A DNA stretch of 64,000 bases from Lysobacter sp. KIS68-7 (GTDB lineage Bacteria; Pseudomonadota; Gammaproteobacteria; Xanthomonadales; Xanthomonadaceae): assembly GCF_021284745.1 (NCBI RefSeq), contig NZ_CP089925.1, positions 1,549,001 through 1,613,000 of the forward strand. Direction: 5' to 3'. Both the position numbers and the translations under genes were made by a program. This document shows positions 10,912-18,941 of this stretch, in pieces. Within the stretch, counting starts at the first letter, position 1; every line of letters begins with the position of its first letter. The notes under the pieces were generated by a model. The model was given only the letters and a program-made list of their open reading frames with translations. It was not told the DNA's origin and searched no databases.

Positions 10912-10975
10912 CGGCCTCGGCACGCCGGCCCGTCGGCTAAACTGCGCCTCCCCATGAGCCCGCAGGATGTTCGCG

Positions 10976-11938
10976 ATGCGCGACCAGGCCACTGCTTTGC
11001 GCGACCTCTATCCGGACATCCAGCCTTTCGATTCGGGCACGCTGAAGCTCGACGGTCGGCACGTCATGTACTACGAGCAGTGCGGCAATCCGAACGGCAA
11101 GCCCGTCGTGATGTTGCACGGCGGCCCCGGCGGCGGCTGCAGCGACCGCATGCGGCGTTTCCACGATCCGGCGAAGTACCGCATCGTGCTGTTCGACCAG
11201 CGCGGCAGCGGGCGTTCGACGCCGCATGCGGATCTCGTGGACAACACGACGTGGCACCTGGTGGCGGACATCGAAACGCTGCGCAAGCACTTGGGCATCG
11301 AGCGGTGGCAGGTGTTCGGCGGATCCTGGGGTTCGACGCTGGCGCTCGCGTATGCGGAGAAGCATCCGGAGCGCGTGACCGAGATGGTGTTGCGCGGCAT
11401 CTTCATGTTGCGCCGGTGGGAGCTGGAGTGGTTCTACCAGGAAGGGGCTTCGCGTTTGTTCCCGGATGTGTGGGAGCAGTACCTGGCGCCGATTCCGTTG
11501 GTGGAGCGTTTCGACCTGATGAGTGCGTACCACCGTCGGCTCACGAGCGACGATGAGGCGACGCGGTTGGCGGCGGCGCGGGCGTGGAGCGTATGGGAGG
11601 GGGCGACGAGTTTCCTGCGCATGGATCCGGAGTTCATCCACGGGCACGACGAGGCGCAGTTTGCGTTGGCGTTTGCGCGCATCGAGAACCACTATTTCGT
11701 CAATGGGGGGTTCTTCGAGGTCGAGGATCAGTTGTTGCGCGATGCGCATCGGATCGGGTCGATCCCCGGGGTGATCGTGCACGGGCGTTACGATGTGGTG
11801 TGTCCGATCGCGAATGCGTGGGAGTTGAAGAAGGCGTGGCCGATGGCGGAGTTGGTGATCTCGCCGACATCGGGGCATTCGGCGTTCGAGCCTGAGAATG
11901 TGGATGCGTTGGTGCGGGCGACTGACAAGTTCGCTTGA
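10976..11938 (+). CDS. pip: Proline iminopeptidase (alpha/beta hydrolase, S33)
   Basis: A 320-residue cytoplasmic hydrolase that releases N-terminal proline. The oxyanion motif H-G-G-P-G-G-G, the F-D-Q-R-G-S-G-R-S segment and the nucleophile elbow G-G-S-W-G-S-T are all typical, with acid D (G-R-Y-D-V-V-C-P) and His (S-G-H-S-A-F) near the end. The ATG at 10976 has AGGA eight bases upstream; an in-frame ATG at 10967 overlaps that element. The last 550 bases use more G-ending codons (TTG, GGG, GAG) and GAT than neighbouring genes, which prefer C-ending codons. It is followed directly by the inverted-repeat element. Confidence 0.93.
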   Translation: MRDQATALRDLYPDIQPFDSGTLKLDGRHVMYYEQCGNPNGKPVVMLHGGPGGGCSDRMRRFHDPAKYRIVLFDQRGSGRSTPHADLVDNTTWHLVADIETLRKHLGIERWQVFGGSWGSTLALAYAEKHPERVTEMVLRGIFMLRRWELEWFYQEGASRLFPDVWEQYLAPIPLVERFDLMSAYHRRLTSDDEATRLAAARAWSVWEGATSFLRMDPEFIHGHDEAQFALAFARIENHYFVNGGFFEVEDQLLRDAHRIGSIPGVIVHGRYDVVCPIANAWELKKAWPMAELVISPTSGHSAFEPENVDALVRATDKFA

Positions 11939-11965
11939 GGGGCTCCACAAGATCGGCGGATCGCC

Positions 11966-12034
11966 GTGAGGTGTCGTGTGTGTCTTGTCCACTCCATACG
12001 ACAAGTCGCGGCCAAGACACGCACGACACCTCAC
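11966..12034. repeat. Left-arm hairpin of the inverted-repeat element
   Basis: A 22-bp stem (11966-11987 with 12013-12034) with a single G-U pair, enclosing a loop that can form a smaller CTTGTC/GACAAG hairpin. The outer part reads GTGAGGTGTCGTG. Confidence 0.85.
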
Positions 12035-12424
12035 GTCGCTCCGCTCGCGACTTGATGCCCTCGCGGAGCGTCTGGGGTTGTGGGCGCGTCGCAATCCACC
12101 GCTTACGCGCCTACACCGTAAATTCTGAGGGACGGCACGTCGCCCACCTCGGCGCGTGACGAGCTACGCGCGCAAGCGTCGCCTCTGGCAGGCAACGTGC
12201 CTAGCGAGGTTTGTGGGCACGCGCCCCTTCGGACCGAAGGTGCGTCCCCAAAAATTGATATCTAGGCACCTTGCCCTCCGAAGCGGGACGCACATGCCGA
12301 TGCAGCGAGCGAGGGGGCAAAGTGCCGACCGTCCGCAGCCAGAAGTTGGCGCACGCGTTCGCATCGCGGTGGACCTCGGCTCCCAGACGCTCCGCGCAAA
12401 CATCAGATCGCGAGCGGAGCGACG

Positions 12425-12491
12425 CGAGCCGTCGTGTGTGTCTTGGCCGCGACTTGTCGTATGGAGTGGACAAGACACACACGACGGCTCG
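12425..12491. repeat. Right-arm hairpin of the inverted-repeat element
   Basis: A 21-bp perfect stem (12425-12445 with 12471-12491). The outer part reads CGAGCCGTCGTG; compared with the left-arm hairpin, bases differ on both sides of the stem so that pairing is kept. Confidence 0.85.
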
Positions 12492-12523
12492 TGGCGATCC
12501 GCCCGTCTTGTGGAATCGCCAGG

Positions 12524-13078
12524 TTACCCGCGCAAAGTCCCGTCGGGTTCACGCTCCAGCATCCACAGCCCGCCCCAGAGCTTGAGGTCGAGCTCGTAGC
12601 CTTCGCGCTGCTTCGCAAGCAACCACGCAGCCGCCTCCTTGCGAGGCACCGCGTGCACGATGATGTCCTCGCCATCGACGCCACCGCCATGGCCGGTCTT
12701 CACCAGACCTTCGGCGCGCACGAACGCAATGCGCTCGTTGCTCATGCCCGCCGACGTCGGCCCGATCAGCAACACCTGCACGCGCGAGGGACGCCAACCG
12801 GTTTCTTCTTCGAGTTCGCGGATCGCCGCAGCTTCGAGCGTGTCGTCATCGGATTGATCGCCGACGAGCCCAGCCGGCATCTCGATCGTCTTCGCGCCCA
12901 AAGGAACACGGTATTGCTCGACGAACAACACCTCGTCATCCGGCGTCGCGGCGATGATGATCACCGCCATGCCCTTGCCATGCGTGCGCTCGCACGATTC
13001 CCAATGACCACGGCGCACCAGGCGCAACCACTGGCCTTCGTGGAGAACGTGCGGGGTCAGGTCTTCGTTGGGGTCCAT
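12524..13078 (-). CDS. Nudix hydrolase (ADP-ribose pyrophosphatase-like)
   Basis: A 184-residue Nudix protein. The Nudix box is visible around residues 85-107 (G-D-Q-S-D-D-D ... R-E-L-E-E-E-T-G-W), with the R-E-x-x-E-E-x-G core intact; the first conserved Glu position of the box is Asp. The E-Q-Y-R-V-P stretch and T-I-E-M-P-A-G-L upstream are characteristic of the ADP-ribose/NudF-like branch that cleaves nucleoside diphosphates linked to sugars. The start at 13078 is chosen because the conserved domain begins soon after; longer frames upstream overlap the neighbouring exonuclease. Its stop lies 11 bases inside the edge of the inverted-repeat element. Confidence 0.85.
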   Translation of the reverse strand: MDPNEDLTPHVLHEGQWLRLVRRGHWESCERTHGKGMAVIIIAATPDDEVLFVEQYRVPLGAKTIEMPAGLVGDQSDDDTLEAAAIRELEEETGWRPSRVQVLLIGPTSAGMSNERIAFVRAEGLVKTGHGGGVDGEDIIVHAVPRKEAAAWLLAKQREGYELDLKLWGGLWMLEREPDGTLRG

Positions 13079-13088
13079 GGGCCCGATG

Positions 13089-14018
13089 CTAGCCCGCAAT
13101 CGTGGCAGCCGTCTGCACGCCGGCCGCTTCGTGGAGACGACGACGCGTGAGGGGGCCGAAGCGGAGTGCATCGCAGAGGGCGACCAACGATTCGGCATCG
13201 CCACGGCCGCGCGGGAAGTCCGTCGTCGATTCCAACGGTGCGTCGAGTGCGATGGTGGTGAGCCTGCGCCACAGCAAGGCCTGCTCGCGATTCTCGCGCA
13301 GCTTCGCCGCGATGCCGGCCGCGCCGCGCACGCGCAGGAACGGCACCTCCTCCACGCGCGCCAGCAGCGCATCGAGGCTGCCGAAATGCGCAAGCAACAC
13401 CGCCGCGGTCTTCGGCCCCACGCCCGGCACGCCCGGGATGTTGTCGACGGCATCGCCTGTGAGGGCGAGATAGTCGGCGATCTGGTGCGCGTCCACGCCG
13501 TGGCGGGCCTTCACGCCGGCGCTGGTCCAGCGCTGGCCGCGTGCGAAGTCCCATTGTTCGTCTGGGCCGACCAGCAACTGCGAGAGGTCCTTGTCGGCGG
13601 ACACGATGACGCCGCGATGGCCATGTGCGCGCGCGGTATGCAGGGCGCTGCCGATCAGGTCGTCGGCTTCGTAGTCGCCGTGCGCGAGCACGGGCAGGCC
13701 GAGTGCGATGCACAGCGCCTTGCAATGCACGAACTGGCGCTTGAGCTCTTCCGGCGCGGATTCGCGGTTGGCCTTGTAGGCGGGGTAGAGCGTGTTGCGG
13801 AAGCAGGAGTCCAGGGCTTCGTCGAAGGCCACCGCGATGTGGCGCGGGCGTTCCTTCTCCAGCAGCTCGAGCAGGAAGCGCGCGAAGCCGTGGACGGCGT
13901 TGGTCGGCCAGCCGTCGGTGTCGTGGAATTCGTTCGGCATCGAATGCCAGGCGCGGAAGACGTACATGCTCGCGTCGACGAGGTAGAGCGTCGGTTGCGG
14001 GCGCGCGGGCAGGTTCAT
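13089..14018 (-). CDS. 5'-3' exonuclease domain protein (Xni/ExoIX-like flap nuclease)
   Basis: A 309-residue protein similar to the N-terminal 5'-nuclease domain of DNA polymerase I but without polymerase. Metal-binding acidic motifs are visible in order: L-V-D-A-S, F-D, Y-E-A-D-D-L-I-G, S-A-D-K-D-L, and G-D-A-V-D-N-I-P-G-V-P-G-V-G-P-K-T-A, the last being the helix-hairpin-helix DNA-binding segment. It should cleave flaps or 5' ends in repair or Okazaki fragment processing. Start 14018 overlaps the upstream nitroreductase stop by four bases (ATGA), so the two are translationally coupled, although no functional link is obvious. Confidence 0.9.
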   Translation of the reverse strand: MNLPARPQPTLYLVDASMYVFRAWHSMPNEFHDTDGWPTNAVHGFARFLLELLEKERPRHIAVAFDEALDSCFRNTLYPAYKANRESAPEELKRQFVHCKALCIALGLPVLAHGDYEADDLIGSALHTARAHGHRGVIVSADKDLSQLLVGPDEQWDFARGQRWTSAGVKARHGVDAHQIADYLALTGDAVDNIPGVPGVGPKTAAVLLAHFGSLDALLARVEEVPFLRVRGAAGIAAKLRENREQALLWRRLTTIALDAPLESTTDFPRGRGDAESLVALCDALRFGPLTRRRLHEAAGVQTAATIAG

Positions 14019-14608
14019 GCGGGGGTCCAGTCGGTGAGCAGGGCGCGCGGGTCGGGGCGCTCGCGCTCGGGGGCGTCGAGTTTCGGCGTGCCGATGTGGA
14101 GGAAGCCGACGACGCATTCCTCTTCGCCCACGCCAAGCATGCGCAGGATCGGGGTGTCGTAGGCCGGCCAGCCCGTCAGCCATTGCGCGCCGAAGCCGCA
14201 GGCCTGCGCGGCCTGCAGCAGCGCAAAGCACACGCACGAGGCGGCGCTGAAGCGTTCGGAGGCGGGGATCTTCTCGTCGGGGCCCAGTTTCGCAATGACT
14301 GCGATCACCAGCGGCGCGTGGGAGAAGCGCAGTCGGTCCTTTTCGATCGCAGCGTCGCCCGCGTTCGGATCGCGTTCCAGGGCGCGCGCCACCAGGCGTT
14401 CGCCGAGCACTTGGCGCGCGTCGCCGCGGATCCGCAGGAAGCGGAAGGGCACGCGCTTGCCGTGGTCGGGCACGCGCACGGCGGCCGCCAGCATGCGGTC
14501 GAGGGTGGCTTCGTCGGGGGCCGGTTCACCCAATTGCTTGGCGGGAACCGACCGTCGGCTGTTCAGCATTTGCAGTTCGTCGGACAGATCGGGTTCGGAG
14601 CGGGACAT
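14015..14608 (-). CDS. Nitroreductase family protein (YdjA-like)
   Basis: A 197-residue flavoprotein. It has the nitroreductase N-terminal R-R-S-V-P motif (FMN phosphate contact) and the V-P-D-H-G-K-R-V-P-F-R-F segment characteristic of the YdjA/NfnB-type minimal nitroreductases, followed by A-C-G-F-G-A-Q-W-L-T-G-W. It probably binds FMN and acts as an NAD(P)H-dependent oxidoreductase; the physiological substrate is unknown. It is divergent from the DUF1631 gene across 105 bases and overlaps the exonuclease gene by four bases. Confidence 0.88.
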   Translation of the reverse strand: MSRSEPDLSDELQMLNSRRSVPAKQLGEPAPDEATLDRMLAAAVRVPDHGKRVPFRFLRIRGDARQVLGERLVARALERDPNAGDAAIEKDRLRFSHAPLVIAVIAKLGPDEKIPASERFSAASCVCFALLQAAQACGFGAQWLTGWPAYDTPILRMLGVGEEECVVGFLHIGTPKLDAPERERPDPRALLTDWTPA

Positions 14609-14648
14609 GGTTCACAGATCAGAAAAGTCGGGGATTGATTGACACACA

Positions 14649-14668
14649 GCGGCACTATGCTGCCGCTC
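14649..14668. promoter_or_regulatory. Dyad with -10-like element between nitroreductase and DUF1631 genes
   Basis: AGCGGCA and TGCCGCT flank a 6-base centre as a perfect dyad. It contains TATGCT (14656-14661), which with TTGATT at 14635-14640 (15-bp spacer) could be a promoter towards the DUF1631 gene. The overlap of a dyad and a -10 suggests an operator, but this is inference. Confidence 0.35.
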
Positions 14669-14713
14669 AGTGTCGCATTTGGTCACATGACGTCGCGATC
14701 GGGGAGCATGGAG

Positions 14714-16894
14714 ATGTCAGGGAATCCGTTCGGTCATCCCTTGGGGCTCGGCGAGCAGGAACGCGCCAACCCTGTCGGTGTCCTGGAAGAAATGAAGCGA
14801 CTGGCCGTCGAACAGCTCGGCGGCGTGCCCAGCGCATTGTACGCACCGGTCGGCGAAGCCCTCGACGACATCGCGCGTCGTGCCGGCCTGTCGCAGATCC
14901 GGCGCAGCGACCACATCGCGCTGATCAACCTGCGCCAGCGCAATGCCGGTTACGTCATGCGCTTCCGGCAGCAGATCGCGCAGGGCTTCGAGGACTTCCG
15001 CGCCTCGCGCGTGCGTCCCCGCGGCCAGGGGCACGCCCCACTGGGCCTGGTCCAGGAAGGCGAGCTCGATTTCCACTTCGGCGGCCAGAAGCTCGTCGAG
15101 GACCTCGGCCAGCGGTATGCCCGCCAGCTCGAAATGCTGGACGGTCGCCTGGAAGCCCTGGCCATCGAACTCGGCGTGCCGACCGGTTCCAACCCGCTGG
15201 GCGCCAGCCGCCTGGCCGGTGCGTTCCTGGCGACCTACCACGATGCGGACCTGTCGGACACGCTGCGTCCGCTGATCTTCCGCCAATACGAACTCGAACT
15301 CTCGCGTGTGCTCGGCGACCTCTATGGCCGCATGAACACCCTGCTCGCGGCCGCCGGTTACGGCGTGAAGTCCGCGGCGGGCACGACGGCGAAGCCGCCG
15401 GTCGACGCCACGCAATACCAGCCCGCCTCGCATTCCCCCGCTGCCGAGGACGTCGATGCCATGGAGCGGTTCGGTGAACTGCGCCAGATGCTGCACACCT
15501 GGCGCGAAGGCAGCATCCCCGCGCGTCCCGTGCCGAAGGATCGCGCACCGTCGGGTCCGCACATCGCGCCGCGCCGCGAACTGCGCACCGCCGAAGTGGT
15601 GAGCGTCGCCTCGCTCCTGCAGCGCGACGGACCGGAACCGTATGCGCGTGCGCTGGCCGGTGCCGGCAGCCTCTCCGACGCGATCCGCGAGCAGTTGACC
15701 GATGGCGCGCGCCGCCTCGGCCTCGATCCGGACCAGACCGAGCTCGGCCCGCAGGAAAACGACGCGATCGATCTCGTCGGCCTGCTGTTCGAATCGCTGT
15801 TCCAGACCCACGCGATGCTCGACCGCGCGCGCCGCGTGTATGCGCGCCTGGTGCTGCCGTATGTCCGCGTCGCGCTGAACGACGATGGCATCTTCATGCG
15901 TCGCGATCATCCTGCGCGCCGCCTGTTCGACGTCATCACCGAAGCCTGCGAAGGCAACGATGGTTCGACGCCGCAGGATCGCGAACTGCTGGAGCGCGCC
16001 GCCGGCGTCGCCCAGCGCATCGTGGCCGACTACAACGAAGACCTCGAGATCTTCGCGGTGTGCACCGCGGAACTCGAATCGCTGCTCGAACAGCAGCGCA
16101 AGCGCGTGGACGTGCTGGAAAAGCGTGCCGCCGAATCGGTGCACGGCAAGGAACGCCTGCTGCAGGCCCGCCTGCAGGCCGGTGCCGCGCTCCAGTTGCG
16201 CCTGGCCAAGGCACCGCTCACGCAGACCGTCGCCGATTTCCTGGTCGAGCACTGGCAGCACCACCTGGTGCAGACACTGCTGCGCGAAGGCCGCGAATCG
16301 CCGAAGCATGCGGACGTGCTCGCGCTGGCCGATGCGCTGGTCGCGGTGGACGGCATCGCGGCGCAGGGCCGCGGCCGCGTCGTCGCCGATCGCCTCATCG
16401 CGTTGCAGCCTGCCATCACCGAATGCCTGGTCGCCTGCGGCCTGGACGAACACGGTGCCCACGATTGGCTGGCCGGCGTGGTGCGTGCACTTGCGCAGCC
16501 GGACCTCCCCCGCTCGCTGCGCAAGCTGCCGCCGCCGGTCGTGGCGGACGACGAAACCGACCAGGGTCCGCTGCGCGTCGTCGGCGGCCATGCCGGCCTC
16601 GACTTCGATCCGCAGATCGCCGCGCGCATGAAGCTCCTCGCCCCGGGCGAATGGCTGCGCTTGCTGGACGCGCAGGGCGAACACGTAGCCGCCAAGGTCG
16701 CGTGGATCAGCCCGCTCAGCGGCCGCTTCCTGCTGGTGAACCGCCGCGGCGTCCGCGTGCTGGTCGCATCGGCCGAACAGTTGGCGGCGCTGGTCGCCGA
16801 AGGCCGCCTGGTCGTCGGCACCGAGCAGGCGCCGTTCGACGAAGCGATGCGCCAGATGCGCAATCGCCTGGGTCGCGCCGTCGGCCAGAACTGA
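14714..16894 (+). CDS. DUF1631 family protein
   Basis: A 726-residue predicted cytoplasmic protein, rich in helices and without signal or membrane segments, matching the size and flavour of the DUF1631 family of proteobacteria. The N-terminal half has repeated helical segments (L-V-E-D-L-G-Q-R-Y around residue 125). The last 90 residues (G-E-W-L-R-L-L, A-K-V-A-W-I-S-P-L-S-G-R-F-L-L-V-N-R-R-G) look like a PilZ-like beta domain, which suggests a link to cyclic-di-GMP or surface regulation, but that is inference. ATGs at 14708 and 14714 are both possible; GGGGAG at 14701-14706 is better spaced for 14714. Confidence 0.85.
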   Translation: MSGNPFGHPLGLGEQERANPVGVLEEMKRLAVEQLGGVPSALYAPVGEALDDIARRAGLSQIRRSDHIALINLRQRNAGYVMRFRQQIAQGFEDFRASRVRPRGQGHAPLGLVQEGELDFHFGGQKLVEDLGQRYARQLEMLDGRLEALAIELGVPTGSNPLGASRLAGAFLATYHDADLSDTLRPLIFRQYELELSRVLGDLYGRMNTLLAAAGYGVKSAAGTTAKPPVDATQYQPASHSPAAEDVDAMERFGELRQMLHTWREGSIPARPVPKDRAPSGPHIAPRRELRTAEVVSVASLLQRDGPEPYARALAGAGSLSDAIREQLTDGARRLGLDPDQTELGPQENDAIDLVGLLFESLFQTHAMLDRARRVYARLVLPYVRVALNDDGIFMRRDHPARRLFDVITEACEGNDGSTPQDRELLERAAGVAQRIVADYNEDLEIFAVCTAELESLLEQQRKRVDVLEKRAAESVHGKERLLQARLQAGAALQLRLAKAPLTQTVADFLVEHWQHHLVQTLLREGRESPKHADVLALADALVAVDGIAAQGRGRVVADRLIALQPAITECLVACGLDEHGAHDWLAGVVRALAQPDLPRSLRKLPPPVVADDETDQGPLRVVGGHAGLDFDPQIAARMKLLAPGEWLRLLDAQGEHVAAKVAWISPLSGRFLLVNRRGVRVLVASAEQLAALVAEGRLVVGTEQAPFDEAMRQMRNRLGRAVGQN

Positions 16895-16958
16895 CGCCCA
16901 CGCGCGTCGGGCCACGGTCGCGCGTTAGGATGCGGCCGGGCCCACAGGAAATCACCGA

Positions 16959-18056
16959 ATGGCGGTCACGATCGGGATCGCGCGGGAAACCGCGCCGGGC
17001 GAACGGCGCGTCGCGCTCACGCCGGAAACGTGCAAGAAGTTCATCAAGGCCGGGGCGCAGGTCCGCGTCGAACGCGGCGCGGGCACCGCGGCCGGACTGA
17101 CCGATGCGGCCTATGCCGAAGCAGGTGCGCAGATCGTCGACGACGCGGATGCCGCGCTCGGCGATGCCGATCTCGTCGCCTGCGTGCAATCGCCCGACGC
17201 GTCGCGCATCGCGCGCCTGAAACCCGGCGCCGTGCTCGTGGGCCTGCTGCAACCGCAGGCCGACGTGGCGCGCGGCGAGGCGATCACCGCGCATGGCGTG
17301 GTCGCATTCCCGCTCGAACGCCTTCCGCGCACCACGCGTGCGCAGGCCATGGACGTGCTCAGCTCGCAGGCGGGCATGGCCGGTTACAAGGCGACGCTGA
17401 TCGCCGCGCAACTCGCGCCGCGCTTCTTCCCGATGCTGACCACCGCCGCGGGCACCATCCGTCCTTCGCGCGTGCTCATCGTCGGTGCGGGCGTCGCGGG
17501 CCTGCAGGCCATCGCGACGGCCAAGCGCCTGGGCGCGCAGGTCGAAGGCTTCGACGTGCGCCCGGAAACGCGCGAACAGATCGAGTCGCTCGGCGGCAAG
17601 TTCCTCGACCTCGGCGTGAGCGCCGCGGGCGAGGGCGGTTACGCGCGCCAGCTCACGGAGGAGGAACGCGCCGAACAGCAGCGTCGCCTCGCCGAACACC
17701 TGAAGAACATCGACGTGGTGGTGTGCACCGCGGCCGTGCCCGGTCGTCCCGCGCCGAAGATCCTGACGGCCGCGATGGTCGCGGGCATGCGGCCCGGCAG
17801 CGTCATCGTGGATCTCGCTGCGGAAACCGGCGGCAACTGCGAACTCACGCAGCGCGGCGAAACCATCGACAGCAACGGCGTGATCATCAGCGGCCCGCTG
17901 GACCTGGCCAGCATGGGCGCGCTGCACGCGAGCGAGATGTATGCGCGCAACGTCTTCAACTTTGCGTCCTTGCTGGTGAAGGACGGCGCGCTGACCTTCG
18001 ACTGGGGCGACGAGTTGCTCGCGCGCACCGTGTGGCCGGAGCGCGCGGCAGGCTGA
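16959..18056 (+). CDS. pntA: NAD(P) transhydrogenase subunit alpha, part 1 (NAD(H)-binding domain I)
   Basis: A 365-residue soluble subunit of the proton-translocating transhydrogenase, which makes NADPH from NADH using the proton gradient. The N-terminal I-G-I-A-R-E-T-x-P-G-E-R-R-V-A-L-T-P motif and the Rossmann glycine motif V-G-A-G-V-A-G-L-Q-A are as in PntA/alanine dehydrogenase. Xanthomonads and many other bacteria split PntA in two; the second piece is 1.6 kb downstream at 19647. Here an opposing gene cassette lies between the two parts, so the subunits must be transcribed separately or by long read-through. A -10-like TAGGAT at 16926-16931 precedes it. Confidence 0.95.
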   Translation: MAVTIGIARETAPGERRVALTPETCKKFIKAGAQVRVERGAGTAAGLTDAAYAEAGAQIVDDADAALGDADLVACVQSPDASRIARLKPGAVLVGLLQPQADVARGEAITAHGVVAFPLERLPRTTRAQAMDVLSSQAGMAGYKATLIAAQLAPRFFPMLTTAAGTIRPSRVLIVGAGVAGLQAIATAKRLGAQVEGFDVRPETREQIESLGGKFLDLGVSAAGEGGYARQLTEEERAEQQRRLAEHLKNIDVVVCTAAVPGRPAPKILTAAMVAGMRPGSVIVDLAAETGGNCELTQRGETIDSNGVIISGPLDLASMGALHASEMYARNVFNFASLLVKDGALTFDWGDELLARTVWPERAAG

Positions 18057-18066
18057 GCCGCGCGCG

Positions 18067-18525
18067 TTATTGCGGCTTCGTGCTCGGCGGCACGGGGTGC
18101 GCGTCGAGCCAGGCCTTGCGTTCGTCCGGCGTCATCGAGCGCCACTGGTCGTGCAGCGCGCGACGCTGGTCCGGATCCATCGTGCGCATCTGTTCGAACA
18201 GCGCCTTGGCGTGTTCGCGCTGTTCCGGCGAGAGGTTGTCCCAGCGGCGCATGCCGTCGTGCGCGGCGCGGCGCTGTTCCGGCGTCATCGTGCGCCATTC
18301 GCGTGCATGGGCGAGCATGCGCTGGCGCTTGTCGGCGTCGGCGGTGTTCCAGCGATCGCGCAGCGGGGCGATGAGCGTTTCGCGATCTGCGGCGGACAGC
18401 TGATCCCAGGCTGCCGGCGCGGGCTGCGTGGGCGCAGCCGGTGCAGGCTTCTGCTGCGCGAAGGCCGGTAGTGCGATCAGCGCCAGCGCGAGGAGCGAAG
18501 GCGTGAAGAGCGAAAGGCGGATCAT
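18067..18525 (-). CDS. DUF3106 family secreted protein
   Basis: A 152-residue protein with a signal peptide (M-I-R-L-S-L-F-T-P-S-L-L-A-L-A-L, cleavage near P-A-F-A-Q-Q), a Pro/Ala linker and three or four repeats of the form W-x-x-(L/M)-(S/T)-P-E-(Q/E)-R, e.g. W-R-T-M-T-P-E-Q-R-R and W-D-N-L-S-P-E-Q-R-E. These repeats define DUF3106 and recall the CpxP/Spy-type periplasmic helical chaperones, so a periplasmic sensing or chaperone role is plausible but unproven. GGAG lies eight bases before the start at 18525. It follows the membrane protein and sigma factor genes closely and probably is their third operon member. Confidence 0.85.
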   Translation of the reverse strand: MIRLSLFTPSLLALALIALPAFAQQKPAPAAPTQPAPAAWDQLSAADRETLIAPLRDRWNTADADKRQRMLAHAREWRTMTPEQRRAAHDGMRRWDNLSPEQREHAKALFEQMRTMDPDQRRALHDQWRSMTPDERKAWLDAHPVPPSTKPQ

Positions 18526-18530
18526 CGTCG

Positions 18531-18941
18531 TCACTCCATGGCCAGGGTGGCGCCGTCGGACGCCAGCCACACGTACAGGTCGGGGGATTCGTCGAGCGAG
18601 GCGTAGTCGGTGCTCGCAGCATCGCCGCTCGCGGCGGTGGCATGGGCGAGCACGGCGGAGACGGACGGGGCGGGCAAGGTGGTCGCGACCTGCGGCGTCG
18701 AAGGCGACTCCGACGTGCGGAAGTGCATGCCGATCACGATCACGCCGACCGCGGCGGCCGCGGCCAGGGGCAAGGCGAAGCGCCAGGCGCGCGAGCCTTC
18801 GCGCTTGCCTGCCGATGCGCTGCGACGCCGCTGCTGCAACTGCGCACGCACGCGCGAGGACACATGTTCGAGCGACTGCGCATGGACTGCGCGGATCGCT
18901 TCATCAAAATGCTTGTTGGCAGCCGGATCTTCGGTGCTCAT
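18531..18941 (-). CDS. Single-pass membrane protein, probable anti-sigma factor
   Basis: A 136-residue protein with a basic cytoplasmic N-terminal half (about 1-50), one membrane helix (L-P-L-A-A-A-A-A-V-G-V-I-V-I-G-M, about 56-72) and a short Ser/Thr/Pro-rich outer tail. No recognised domain such as a ZAS motif is visible. The position immediately after a sigma-70 family gene with a four-base ATGA overlap and the topology are what an anti-sigma factor would have; the function is inferred from this context only. Confidence 0.6.
   Translation of the reverse strand: MSTEDPAANKHFDEAIRAVHAQSLEHVSSRVRAQLQQRRRSASAGKREGSRAWRFALPLAAAAAVGVIVIGMHFRTSESPSTPQVATTLPAPSVSAVLAHATAASGDAASTDYASLDESPDLYVWLASDGATLAME

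Larger units (their letters stand above)
11945..12513. repeat. Nested inverted-repeat element, gene-free
   Basis: The interval between the iminopeptidase and Nudix genes (585 bases) has no supportable gene. Its ends are 132-bp arms, 11945-12076 and 12382-12513, which are near-perfect reverse complements, including a shared 37-base core. Each arm is also a long hairpin on its own. The centre holds further dyads: GTGCCTAG (12199-12206) with CTAGGCAC (12263-12270), a CCTTCGGACCGAAGG palindrome near 12226-12240, and GGCAC-x-TTGCCC paired with a GGGGCAA-x-GTGCC stretch near 12312-12327. No transposase frame, target-site duplication or terminal IS-like motif was identified. It may be a non-autonomous REP/MITE-like element or a structured RNA. 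Confidence 0.8.

Noticed and set aside
11945-12513. Insertion sequence
   Set aside because: No transposase frame and no target duplication are visible between or next to the arms, so only a repeat element is claimed.
11935-12599. Several short frames inside the inverted-repeat element, on both strands
   Set aside because: They contain repeated peptide segments that come only from the hairpins (the same repeat read on either strand), have no ribosome-binding sites and no recognisable domain.
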